From Pogona vitticeps (lineage: Eukaryota; Chordata; Lepidosauria; Squamata; Agamidae), in assembly GCF_051106095.1 (NCBI RefSeq), contig NC_135786.1:14106501-14170500 (forward strand): 64,000 bases of DNA, written 5' to 3'. The position numbers and the translations under genes are program-made. Positions 42,848 through 53,865 of the stretch are shown here, in pieces. Position 1 is the first letter of the stretch. Each line of letters opens with the position of its first letter. Under the pieces are notes generated by a model, which was not told the origin of the DNA, did no database searches, and saw only the letters and a program-made list of their open reading frames with translations.

Positions 42848-43478
42848 AAGATCATGGCCACTGGTCCCATCACCTCCTGGCAAACAGAAGGGGAAGATAT
42901 GGAGACAGTGACAGATGTTACTTTCTTGGGCTCCATGATCCCTGAAGAAGCCACGAAATTAAAAGACGCCTTCTTCTTGGGAGGAAAGCAATGACAAACC
43001 TAGACAGCATCTTAAAAAGCAGAGACATCACCATGCCGACAAAGGTCCGCATAGTTAAAGCTATGGTTTTTCCAGTAGTGATGTATGGAAGTGAGAGCTG
43101 GACCATAAAGAAGGCTGACTGCTGAAGAATTGATGCTTTTGAATTGTGGTGCTGGAGGAGGCTCTTGAGAACAAACCTGAAGGAAAGCAACCCTGAGTGC
43201 TCACTGGAAGGATAGATCCTGAAGCTGAGGCTCCAATACTTTGACCATCTCATGAGACGACTCCCTGGAAAAGACCCTGATGTTGGGAAAGTGTGAAGGC
43301 AAGAGGAGAAGGGGACAACAGAGGATGAGATGGATGGACAGTGTCATCGAAGCTACCAATATGAATTTGACCAAACTGTGGGAGGCAGTGGAAGACAGGA
43401 GGGCCTGGCGTGCTCTGGTCCATGGGGTCCCGAAGAGTTGGAATAGTTGGACAAGACTTAATGACTAAACAACATACA
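41460..43478 (+). mobile_element. RTE-BovB LINE, longest copy (about 2 kb), decayed
   Basis: Starts in the linker before the RT (VERVPEELWMEAHNIVQGAA, KWLSNNALQIEQKRRETKCK, RDLTEAEDIKKRWQEYTEEL) and runs through NNKASEGDHIPVELFK, the RT core in broken frames, MAESEEELKNLLMRVKEESA, and the BovB end RALVHGVPKSWN. The endonuclease domain is absent, and multiple frameshifts and stops show it is inactive. It has gained an A-run at 42815-42845 inside the coding part, after 'catc', which is not the 3' tail. Confidence 0.88.
42815..42845. repeat. A-run, 31 bp, inside BovB
   Basis: A homopolymer expanded from the lysine-codon stretch that reads KLNIKK in the BovB frame. Length is likely to vary. Confidence 0.95.
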
Positions 43479-43601
43479 GAACAATATCTATTACAATACA
43501 ATAGTGATTTTCTTATTCATAAATTCTTGTAGCTTCATAAAATACATAACAATGATACCATTATCTCTATCTTTTAAAATAATCTCTTCCATGGGCGCCA
43601 T

Positions 43602-43641
43602 ATTAATTAATTAATTAATTAATTAATTAATTAATTAATTA
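43602..43641. repeat. (ATTA)n microsatellite
   Basis: About ten perfect tetranucleotide units. Confidence 0.95.
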
Positions 43642-45732
43642 AAATGGCTCATAATTGGAATTCTATGTCTAGCTGACGCCACTTAAACTAACAGTCCAGC
43701 CCATTGCCCACTGTTTCCTCAATTTTTTATTCAGTATTGGATATCAATAGGGGGTTCCGTATCTTCATAAATTAACTTATTTAATTTCCCATCTGCATAA
43801 TCCAACCCCAGACCTATTTTGTATCCCCCTTTAATGGACACTTAAATCAGATGCGGCACATTGTAGTGTAGCAGCATTTTGGGATAGAGAAAAATGATAG
43901 CACAACTTCTACTGTATCCCTGGAGCCACCTTTTATATTTTCCGCAGTGGCCTGGTATGACATGGCTCTCAAGAATATTAGGAAACTGCTGTTTCCAATT
44001 GTTCTTTCAACCAGCTGAATATCAGATTCCACCAATAAGCAGTTGCTAAATCTAAAGATGGTACTGTGAAAGGGGTTCCACTTCTGTACAACCCTGTGCC
44101 CATGCTGTCTGTTGTCTGAATGCAACACAACTTAAAAATAAAATGAATGGAATAAAAAAAGCACATGCCAGCAATGACTCATACAAGCACTTCTGGTGCA
44201 CAGATTGCTTCTAGCTACAGCGCCCTTGGCAAACAGAATAACTTGCATGCACGTAGGGAGGACTTTCTAAAGGCTTAATGTTGTAAGCAAGTGACACACA
44301 CGTTGTGCAAAAACATCACAATGAACTCCATTTACAATCCTTTATGTCCAACAAAAGTAGGTAAATAATTTTTGGTAATGATTTGGGCAACAGGTGTTGC
44401 TTATGAAGCTGGTCCCCTAGGAATCTAAGAATCACTCATGTAATATATTAAAAAAACAGTTCAGGACCAAGACACCGCAAATTCTATGCAAAAGGCGTTA
44501 TCGACTAAACACATGTGAAATGTGTAGTTTATACTGTACTTCTTCCCATAATCTATAGGAAACCAGTATGAACGTGAATTCAAATCTTGCCTCTACCACA
44601 TGGAGATGTGAGTAAAACAGATTCTCTCAAACTGATGCTCCCAGACAAGGCTTTTATTATATACACACCCTTTCTCATTTCTAAAAAATTTACAGAGAGC
44701 TTTCTTTCACAACCCTCATGTGTTTTCTAAGTGGTTATTCTATGACATCTTCATTTATTTATAGTAAGGCATATTATGAGGTAAAGGAGGAAAATAATGC
44801 TTCATAAAAAATATCTGGGGACTGGTTAATTGGCTATCCTTTACTTCTGCGGCAGGATTATCTGTCTAGGTACAAATGCAGAATCTGTGGAGCAGGTTTG
44901 TACATTTTTAGTCATCACCACTGCTATGGAAAAGATGTACAACATGAAATATAGGCAGTTTGTCCTTGAGGGAGGGAGGGAGGGAGGGAGCAAGAGTGCT
45001 ACCACTGGTTGAAGAAAGAGGTTTCTACCCTCCAGCCCTGGAAGCTCTGTGAAACTGATCAAGGGACAGAGATACCTAGCCGTGTCCTGTTGACACCATA
45101 GCACAGTTGGATCCCGTTGGCCAAACTGCTGGTGGTTCTTGGAGTTAAATAAAACGTGTGTTTCGAGCAAACCACTGTCATGATGGAGGGGGCATGGGGG
45201 GCACTCACAGATAGCCTTATCAATATTATGGGAATAAAAACTCAGAGGTCAATGTTCTGTGATGGGTTTGAAAGCCCAACTAGATAGCAAAAATTGCTCC
45301 ACAGACCTACATTTTGTTTCAGATACTGATAGGTACTCTGGTGTCTGGGAGTATTTTCTTGTCTTGTACAAGGCAAATGTGCAGCTATGCAGTGCAGCTA
45401 AGTCAGAAAGTGGTCTCACCACTCCAGGAAGGAGACAAGTCAATTGTTAACTATATTTTGATAGTTGAGAGGGAATTTTATGAATCCAATAGTCAACACA
45501 TCTTCATTAAAGAAAAATGAATGGGAGTGAAACTCCTTTGAGGATCCTTGTACTGTCTGAACACAAAAGAACTGCCTTTCATAAAGAATGTCATAACAAA
45601 ATGTTACACTTCTAAAGAAGAAACAGTAGTAACTGCAGAGGGATGCCAATGAGTTAATTAATGAGAAGTCAGACCAGTGGTGTATAATCTCTAAATTCAG
45701 GAGCCACACAAACCCATCTCTGAACTTTAGAG
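43642..45732. other. stretch without a recognised gene
   Basis: Includes a (GGGA)n run at about 44968-44990. A minus-strand open frame around 43847-44166 has no recognised family and its frame breaks quickly. Nothing else supported. Confidence 0.4.
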
Positions 45733-45870
45733 CAGTGGTTCTTAACCTTGGGTTACTCAGGTGTTTTTGGACTGCAACTTCCAGAAGCCTTCACCACCAG
45801 CTGTGCTGGCTGGGGTTTCTGGGAGTTGCAGTTCAAAAACACCTGAGTAACCCAAGGTTAAGAACCACTG
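45733..45870. mobile_element. hAT-type MITE, 138-bp near-perfect palindrome
   Basis: Ends CAGTGGTTCTTAACCTTGGG and its complement, with flanks ctttagag and cttttgag (7 of 8 identical). Arms of about 54 bp pair almost perfectly; they include ACTGCAACTTCCAGAA, related to the ACTACAACTCCCAGAA of the copy at 4806. Confidence 0.85.
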
Positions 45871-46079
45871 CTTTTGAGCACTACTGCTACTTCGGCTGGC
45901 CTTTTTTTTTTTTAACGAAAATGAGTCTACATAGTCAAGGAAAACAGGGGTGCAAGGGAGGCTACAAAACATGCAAAATTGACCCCCAAACACCAAAAGG
46001 ACACAAAAAATCTTCTCTGAGCTGATTACCCTCCATAAAAGGATGTGAGCGAATGGTGTCCCCAAGGTGACCGGACACA

Positions 46080-46282
46080 GCTGCATGTTGCCTACTCCTG
46101 AATTAGGCAGGAGCATTTCAGTTTTCACTTCTCTGATGCACACCTTAATGACGACCCTAGCAGGATTTCCAAGACATGTGAGACATTTATGTGACACCAG
46201 TGTTATCCCACAGTGAATTTCCATGAACAGGCAGGAATTTGAACCCAGGTCTCAGCAGCCCATCCATTAGACTACATTGGCT
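46080..46282 (-). mobile_element. tRNA-type SINE remnant
   Basis: Contains 'aatgacgaccctagcaggatttcc' in part and the 'caggaatttgaacccaggtc' box-B-like stretch, matching the family at 3251. Borders approximate. Confidence 0.4.
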
Positions 46283-46999
46283 CTTAATATGTATGCAGCT
46301 GTTCTCATGAGTGAAAGAAAGCTACATCAGAATAAACATATCCTGAAACTGCTGCAGATGTTTTCAAGTTAGAGACATGTTCCTCCATATGTGGCTGCTC
46401 TGTGAATATGTGAAAATATTTTTGACTGCAGTGTTTATACACATATTGCAAGCAAGATGACAAATACTACATGGCACCACACTGGTGGCTCTTCTATTTA
46501 AAAAAACAAAACAAAAAAACACCGCAGCAGTAGCTACATAAAGTCTTAATTTTTTCACTGGCAATAACTGTAGCCCAAAGATACAAAAGAAGGTGCAGTG
46601 TGAACAGATTTTGAAAATGTAGGAAGTGACCCTCACTGACAGACCAGCAAACAACTGATAGATTAACCAGAGATAATCAATCAGGATTCAGGCTTTCAAA
46701 TCTGATTCCCCTTTATTACACTCATTAATACAGTACAAAGTTCACCGGTATCCACCAAATATGCAACTCTATTTCTCGGAAGAGCATAATAACTAAAAAA
46801 GGACAGCAGTTTATCAGTCTGTGACTAAAAAGAACTGAAATACTTGCATGTGTATGGAAGTATATCCAGGAACAATTATAAAACACATACAGAACAAGCA
46901 ACAAATAATGGAAAGACTCCTTGCACTGATTAAGAATGACTTTTTAAATCTTATTATTACCTCTTATTTCTAAAATAAAATTGTTAAAAATCAGCTGCT
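46283..46999. other. stretch without recognised features
   Basis: AT-rich DNA; no element ends or exons seen. Confidence 0.35.
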
Positions 47000-47135
47000 A
47001 CATAGCTGAGTAATTTAAGTATCTGACTGCGGATGCCAGAGGTTGGGCATTTGATTCCCCACAATTGCCTCCTTGACACAGGCTGGACTCAAATTATCCA
47101 CACAGCCCCTTCCAACTCTGCAGTTCTAAGACTAT
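47000..47135 (+). mobile_element. SINE-like repeat
   Basis: The wording 'gtatctgactgcggatgcc', 'ttgggcatttgattcccca' (box-B-like) and 'ccttccaactctgcagttct' matches a dispersed squamate repeat with a tRNA-like head. Family not assigned. Confidence 0.4.
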
Positions 47136-47435
47136 TATTAAAAATAGAGGTCACGGTCAATCAAAACTATGAAAACACTGACTGATATTATATAACAAAT
47201 AGAAGTTTTAACCAAAAACCTAAAGATCTGTTAAATATCAGCACAGTACATATGCTATTCCTAATGTTGCTTTTTTGTTGTTGATGATGTCAACATTATT
47301 ACACAGATCAAGCCAAAGACATGTCTCAGAAACGATATTAGGCTCTAAGACCATGCTCCCTCTTCATCCAGACTGGGTGAGAGATTCATATTCAATCCAA
47401 CACAGGATTCATTTTAAAAATTCAACTGTTTACTG

Positions 47436-49090
47436 TAATGTATTCTTGAAGGCTTTCACAGCCAGGATCTGATGGTGGTTGTAGGTTTTTTTGGGCTATT
47501 TGGCCATGTTCTGGAGGTTCTTCCTAACATTTCGCTAGTCTCTGTGGCCGGCATCTCCAGAGAACAGAAGCTAGAACGCTATCTGTGTTCTGGAGTAGTG
47601 TGTGGGCTAGTTGAGTATTTGCAGCTCTGGGATCAGTTTTTTGTCATTTTCAGGAGACTGGGTGATCATAGTGTTTTTTGTAATGAGTGTATTGTTCTGC
47701 TAAGGGGGGAGAGATGATCTGTCACTGTGATTGATTAGTGTTGTTAGCTAGTCTTCTGTGTGCCGTGATCACCGGTCCCTGTGGCTGGGTAGAGTTCATT
47801 GACCTTTCTATAGACTGTATTTATCAGTGCTGGGAGTCAGGCTTTGTTGAGTTTTAGACTTTCTTCTTTTGTTAAAGCTGTGCTGTTTGTGGATTTCAAT
47901 GGCTTCCCTGTGTAATCTAACACAATAGTCCCCAACCTTTTCAGAACCGCGGACCAGTTGAGGATCGGGATCCATGTGGATGGGTGTGGTGCACTCTCAT
48001 GAATGTGCAGATGGGTGTGGCATGCTCCCAGGTGAGGGGGCGCATGCATGCATGCCACGCCCAGCCATGAACACGAATGCTCACCCGCCATGCCCATCAT
48101 GCGTGGGGGGGGCAGGAGATCTGTTTCTGCGGCCAAGTCCTGCAAAGCCCACAGACTGGCAACAGGCCGCAGGCTGGGGACCCCTGGTCTAACCTAATGA
48201 TTACTGGTGTTGTCCAGTACTTCTGTATTTTGAAATAGGATTTCATGTCCAGCTTCTTTCAGGGCATGTTCAGCTACTGCTGATTTTTCCAGTTGTTTTA
48301 GTCTGTAGTGTCGTTCATGTTGATTCTGGTGTGGGTGCTGTGTTTTGTGGTCCCAATATATACCTGTCCACAACTTCACGGTATCCGGTATATTCCTGCA
48401 GTGGTGAGGGGGTCCCTTTTGTCCTTTGCTGACCATAACATTTGTTATATTGCTGCCATGACCCCTTTGATGTATGGCAGAAATACTTTATTTGTGGCTG
48501 GCTGTTTTTCTTCTTCAGTTCAGTGTTGTTTTCTCAATATGATGGCTCTTGTGATTTCATTTTTGGAATAGCAATTTGTCTGTAGGGCCCAATTCAGATG
48601 GTTGAGTTCAGTGCTGATAAATTGAGCTTCACAGTTCCGATTCACATGGTCTACCAGTGTTTTAATTATGCCTCTTTTTTGTTGTGTGTGGTGACTGGAG
48701 TTTTTGTGTAGGTACCAGTTTGTGTGGGTGGGTTTTCTAGACCTTCTGTCCCAATAGGAGGTCACGTTTGCATATGACTATGGCATCTAAGAAAGGGAGT
48801 TGTCCCTCTATTTCTTTTTCCATGGTGAATTGTATATTTGGGTGGATACTACTGAGATGGTATAGAAATTCTTGCACCAGTTGTCATCCACATATTGAAA
48901 CCAAACTGTGAGTGCGAAGGGAGCTGATCCCACAGCTACAAATACTCAAGTATCCCACACACTACACTACAGACAGAGTTCTAACTCCTGTCCTCTGAAG
49001 ATGCCGGCCACAGAGACTGGCAAAACATTAGGAAGAAAAACCTCCAGAACACTGCCAAACAGCTTGAAAAACCTACAACAACCATGTTTA
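47436..49090 (-). mobile_element. Penelope-like element (RT end and GIY-YIG-type endonuclease), decayed
   Basis: On the minus strand the RT end reads RKPTHTNWYLHKNSSHHTQQ with KRGIIKTLVDHVNR, a hallmark of Penelope-like retroelements. After it comes an endonuclease region with LKQLEKSAVAEHALKEAGHE, matching the GIY-YIG nuclease of the same group. Terminal segments of about 90 bp at 47465-47560 and 48985-49090 are inverted copies of each other ('ggccggcatctcc' against 'gatgccggcc'), as known for this class. The 5' RT is missing and the frame is broken, so it is a remnant. A hAT MITE interrupts it at 47923-48186. Confidence 0.85.
47923..48186. mobile_element. hAT-type MITE, 264 bp, inside the Penelope-like element
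   Basis: Ends CAATAGTCCCCAACC and GCTGGGGACCCCTG, flanks atctaaca and gtctaacc (TCTAAC shared). Same family as 24595-24834. Younger than its host element. Confidence 0.78.
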
Positions 49091-49319
49091 CTGTTACTCT
49101 AAAGAAACAGAAATGTCCATACTATACATCTGTGCTGCCAGATTTCATGGCAGTTGCTTCAATTATATCCAAGCACTGTTTCTCCCCATTCTGAAATCCC
49201 AAAACATCTCTGTTAATCATTTCATAGGAACTAGATAATTGTGCAGAGGAAAGGAACTGGTTAACATGTAGTTATACACATAAGTTACATCAAGGACCAC
49301 ATCTTTCTTTATGACCCTA

Positions 49320-49700
49320 CTTGAGAGTTAAGCTCATCTGGAGAGGCCTTTCTCTTGGTCCTGCCACATTCACAGATATGTTTGGTGGGAACAGGGGAGG
49401 GCTTTCTCTGTTATTGTTTCCATACTTTGGAACTCCTTCCCATAGGAGGCTGGCCTGGCCCCATCTTTGCTGTCCTTCTGCAAGCAGAAGATCTTTCTCT
49501 TCGGGCAGGCTTTCCTTGTGTAACTGGCTGCCTGAATTGGTTTTTTTAATGGACTGTTGTACCTTAGTGCTTTGAATGTATTTTGTTGTTGCTTATGCTT
49601 TATTTAGATCTGTCTGATGCTTTTTAGTATGTACATACTTACTGTTGTTAGTTTTAATATTGTCTTTTAATGAAGTAAGCTGCCTTGCGTCCCTTTACAT
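49320..49700 (+). mobile_element. L2-type LINE 3' end
   Basis: 'ggagaggcctttctcttggtcc', 'ctgtccttctgcaagcag', 'gggcaggctttccttgtg' and the tail 'gtaagctgccttgcgtccc' give the usual L2 3' order. 5'-truncated. Confidence 0.65.
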
Positions 49701-50433
49701 GAAACAAAACATGTTCTAGCACGTGAGCACTCAGTCCAACTTTATACCTGTGCAAATGTGATAATATCTCTGCTCTATAGGTGATGTAGAGCTGTGATAA
49801 AATCAAGCACAGATCATAAGACCTGGGAAGGAGGTCTAGTGATCTAATCATTTTGTGTAACATCACACCTGATCATTTTTGCAGCTCCTTTTCTCTCTAT
49901 GGCTTTTTATTCCTCATCTACCAGACTGAATCTCTGTAAGAAACCATTTAAAAACATTCAAAATACATGCAGTTTTAATTATAGGTCTCAAGAAAAAAAA
50001 TAGCTGAGAAAAATAAGGGCTCCCTGCTGAGAGAAGAGCATCACTCATTGGCCCATTCTTCTTTCTGGTTTCTTCCCATTTCATGCTATTTATTTTTCCA
50101 GGCAAATAGCACCACTGAGAAAAAACAACAAAGAACATTTTCATCTGATCTTGTAGCTATGGTGTGGTTTGTTCTGCTACCCCAAATTTAACTGACAATA
50201 TCTTCAACTTTGTTCTAGACTACGACTAATTTATCTGAAAGCATCAGAACAAGTTTTCATTTGGTCTTCAGAACAAGGCAGATTATTATTTCAGGGTAAA
50301 AGTACTGTTACTTTGGAGAAAAAAACAAGTTCTGAATGTACTACATCCAATTATTCAGAATTCCATGATCTTAGGAAACTGGACATTAAAACATTAATAC
50401 TTTGTCTAAAAATGCATATTAGGTTTTTATATA
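49701..50433. other. stretch without recognised features
   Basis: AT-rich DNA; no exon or element ends seen. Confidence 0.35.
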
Positions 50434-50640
50434 CGTGATGCCTCAACTTATGAATGTCCGGACTTGCGACCATTTCGAGTTGCAACCAGCTCCAGCCACA
50501 AAAATTTGCTTCGACTTGCGGCCGGAGCTTCGAGTTGCAACAGGAAAAAGTCAGGGGCAAAAGGTGGGCAATTCAAATTTGCTAACCGTTGGTAGGCGAA
50601 GAGGCTGCTTCTTTGTAGCTCTTTTGCCCCAACGGTTAGT
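50434..50640. mobile_element. Tigger-type MITE, left half
   Basis: Left end 'cgtgatgcctcaacttatg' is a decayed CAGTGGTGCCTC-type terminus. Internal 'cgacttgcggcc..cgagttgcaac' blocks match this class. An inverted pair, 'aaccgttgg' and 'ccaacggtt', flanks 50583-50637. The right terminus is missing. Confidence 0.5.
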
Positions 50641-50769
50641 GTGAGTATGTTGGAGGAGGCTTCGGGACTGCCTGGAGCTGCTTTCTGTAATTCATGTAAT
50701 TAAAAAAATCAATCTGTCATCAATACAAGACTTCCTCCTTAACTCTGTTACTGTAAAAGTGAGCCCACT

Positions 50770-52040
50770 TCTTGGATGCACATCTCAATGTGGTGAAGGG
50801 TTTTAAGTGTATCAGTGAAGCTGAGTTCAAAGCTGTCAGGAGGACAGACTATTATGAGCCTACACCCCTAGCAGGATTACTCAAGGTGGAATGGTCATAA
50901 CTGATTCATCAAACTAAGATATATCCACCCTCTTCAAGGCAGTTACTGAGCACAAGTGATTGCTATAAGTGACACTGGCACAGGAGGCAACAGTGGTGGC
51001 ACTCAGAAAAACTTTTGGTAGTACTGCACAGAAGGTGGCAGTGGTAAATTCCTGCTGAATTTTCCTTACCATGAAAACCTTATGATCAGACAGTCCAATA
51101 TGAAATAAGAGATAACGTGGGAAGATTAAGAATCTTAGGTACGAAAGCACCTAATCAGCTACTGAGGAAGAGCAATGGATAAGCACAAACAGGAAGTGGA
51201 AAGCAAGAAATGGAACATAAACATTGCAATGTTTGGCATCTGTGAACTAAAGTGAACTGGAATTGGGTGTTTTCACTTAAACAACTACAAAGTGCTTTAG
51301 TCTGGAAACAATAACCCAGAGGAAATGAGTGGCTCTAATACTGAGGAAAGATGTAGCACAGCAGTCAGAGATTGTAATAAAAGGTCTGACCAAATAATAT
51401 TAGTCTCCACGGAAAGACTGATGGAAAACCTATCAACATAGCCATCATTCAAGTCTATGTTTTAACTACAGACACTGAAGACGATTAAACTGAAAGTTAT
51501 TATGCAAGTATCCAAGAGGAAATTGATCACCGAAATAAGACATGCTGATAATCATAGGTGACTGGAATGCTGAAGTAGGAAACAAAGCAGAACCAAACAA
51601 TGTTGTAAAATTAGGCGTAGAGGACAGAAATGAAGCAGGAGAACAATTCATAGGGTTTTGCAAAGCCAACAATATGTTTATTGCAAATACTGTACATGCT
51701 TCAAGCAATCAAACATACAACTCGACATGTGGACATCACCAAATGGTCAATAGTGAAATCAAATATACTATATAACTGGAAACAGGAGATGGTGAAGTTG
51801 TATTCTCTCCCAAAACAAGACCAGGAACTGATCATGAACTGTTAATATCAAACATTAGAGTAAAGCTGAAGAAGAATACTAAAAGAACCCTAGTGCCAAC
51901 ATATAATTGAAACAATATTCCTCATAAATTTAAAGCCCACATTAAAAATGGATTTGCAAGAACAGATTTGCATTACTAAATTCAATTGACTGTGAACCAG
52001 AAGAACTGGTATAAGTAAAGCTAAATAAGCAAAAATTGTA
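50770..52040 (+). mobile_element. RTE-BovB LINE, endonuclease part, old
   Basis: One frame around 51542 gives LIIIGDWNAEVGNKAEPN, EDRNEAGEQFIGFCKANNMF and IANTV, which is the GDWNA block of the BovB apurinic-type endonuclease. Flanking sequence is BovB-like but heavily decayed. It is the only copy here that keeps the endonuclease region. Confidence 0.75.
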
Positions 52041-52272
52041 ATAAATAAGAGCAAACATTGGATTTTTTTATTTAGGGGAATCCATAATCAATAAAGGATT
52101 TGGGAAATTATCCACCTTCGAGATCAACATCCTCATGTTCTAAGATTTCAGAGTTATCCATCTATGATAATGTTTCATTTATAACATATACCTCACACAT
52201 CCACAGTATATCACCTAAAAGAAAGAAAGAATTGACCATCCAGGAACCACCATAGATATGTTTGTAATAAAA

Positions 52273-52617
52273 GGTAAAGGTAAAGGTTCCCCTTGACAAT
52301 TTTTGTCCAGTCGTGTTCGACTCTAGGGGGCGGTGTTCATCCCCGTTTCCAAGCCGTAGAGCCAGCGTTTTGTCCGAAGACAATCGTCCGTGGTCACATG
52401 GCCAGTGCGACTTAGACACGGAACGCTGTTACCTTCCCACCGAGGTTGTCCCTATTTATCTACTTGCATTTGCATGCTTTCGAACCGCTAGGTTGGCAGG
52501 AGCTGGGACAAGCGACGGGCGCTCACTCCGTCGCGTGGATTCGATCTTATGACTGCTTGGTCTTCTGACCCTGCAGCACAGGCTTCTGCGGTTTAGCCCG
52601 TAGCGCCACCATGTCCC
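52273..52617 (-). mobile_element. Sauria SINE, complete, 345 bp, perfect 16-bp TSD
   Basis: Flanked by identical TATGTTTGTAATAAAA (52257-52272 and 52618-52633). On the minus strand it starts with a tRNA-like head, GGTGGCGCTACGGGCTAAAC (box A), then TAAGATCGAATCC (box B), the lineage body with 'gtggtcacatggccagtgcg', and the BovB-like 3' end followed by the CTTTACCTTTACC tail. Such SINEs are known only from squamates and are moved by BovB. Confidence 0.93.
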
Positions 52618-52844
52618 TATGTTTGTAATAAAAAGCAGCAAATTAGAAAAAGAGTTAATTGATGAAAAAAAAGCCCAGTTTGTTTAAACAATGACAAAGT
52701 CTTCTTTCTGTCTGACTGAAAACCCACACTTCATTAATATGGTTCAATCACTGAGACCAGAATACTGTCCACCAAGCAGAGATGTCGCAGGGAAACTGCT
52801 GGATGAAGTGTATGACAAAGAAATGGAGCAATCAACATTTCTTG

Positions 52845-53700
52845 GGAGTCCCAGATTGCAGCCGTGTCCAGATCAGCCTTCAACCAGCTTAGGCTAATTG
52901 TCCAACTTTACCTCTATCTAGACAAGGACTCCTTCAGGATTTTTGTGCAGGGCCTGGTCATCTCCTGAACCAACTACTGCAATGCTCTCTATATGGGGCT
53001 TTCTTTGAATCTGATCTGGAGATTTCAGCAGGTCCAGAATGCAGCAGCCAAACTGGAGGTTGGTGCAAGTAAATTTGACCACATCACTCCATTTCTGGAT
53101 CAGCTTCACTGACTGCTCGTGGCATCCCAGATCAGGTTCAAGGTTCTGACACTCACATACAAAGCCCTCTATGGTTTGGGCCCATGTTACTTGTTGGAGT
53201 GTCTCTCCTTAATGTCATCTCCCCGATCCACAAGGTCATCGCAGTCAAGGCTCCTCCGGGTGGCCACCCAAGGAAGGCTCATAAATCCTCAACAAGAAGT
53301 AAGGCCTTCTTTGCAGTGGCTCCAACCTTGTGGAATCAGCTTCCAAAGGAGCTCCACCCAGCACCTTCCCTGTGGACTTTTGAGAATTAAATACACTGCT
53401 TTTCAGGGAGGCTTTCCATACCAACCCCAGCTGACCACCTTCCTCCCCCCCTTTCCCCCCTCTTCCCTCCTCCTCTTTTCCTCCATACACTCTAAGATTA
53501 GTCGGTGCCACCTGGTTTTCTTTTTTCTGTCTCTTTTCTTTTTTAGGGGTTTTGTTATCAGTTTTAATATTTCTATTTTCATTTGTGTTTTCTATTTTAT
53601 GAAACTGTAACCTGCCCAGAGTATTGCTGCAACACTAATAGGAGTGGGATACAAATTGGTTGAATGATTGAATGGATGAATGAATAAACAAACAAACAAA
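52845..53700 (+). mobile_element. L2-type LINE, 3' third
   Basis: Frames give YCNALYMGL-like wording, VQNAAAKLEVGASKFDHITP and VASQIRFKVLTLTYKALYGL, the usual C-terminal L2 order, then the tail 'gtaacctgcccagag..gtgggatacaaattgg' and a (GAAT)n run. Interrupted by stops. Confidence 0.82.
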
Positions 53701-53865
53701 AAATAAAATAAAATTACAAACATTTCAAGAAAACCAAGGGACAAGCTCTGTCTCCAGCTCATTTCACATGAATATTGTCAATATCTGATACCAGGATTAA
53801 ACCTTAAGTGCTGAGGAAGAGGAGTTAGCTATGGCATAAGTATCTAGCAATCATCCATCTATTTA

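Noticed and set aside
43847-44166. Minus-strand frame that looked mildly protein-like
   Set aside because: It breaks after about 60 codons, has no recognisable family and no splice sites in suitable phase.
44968-44990. Short GGGA repeats and other direct repeats as a CRISPR-like array
   Set aside because: They are simple microsatellites without spacers, in a vertebrate genome.
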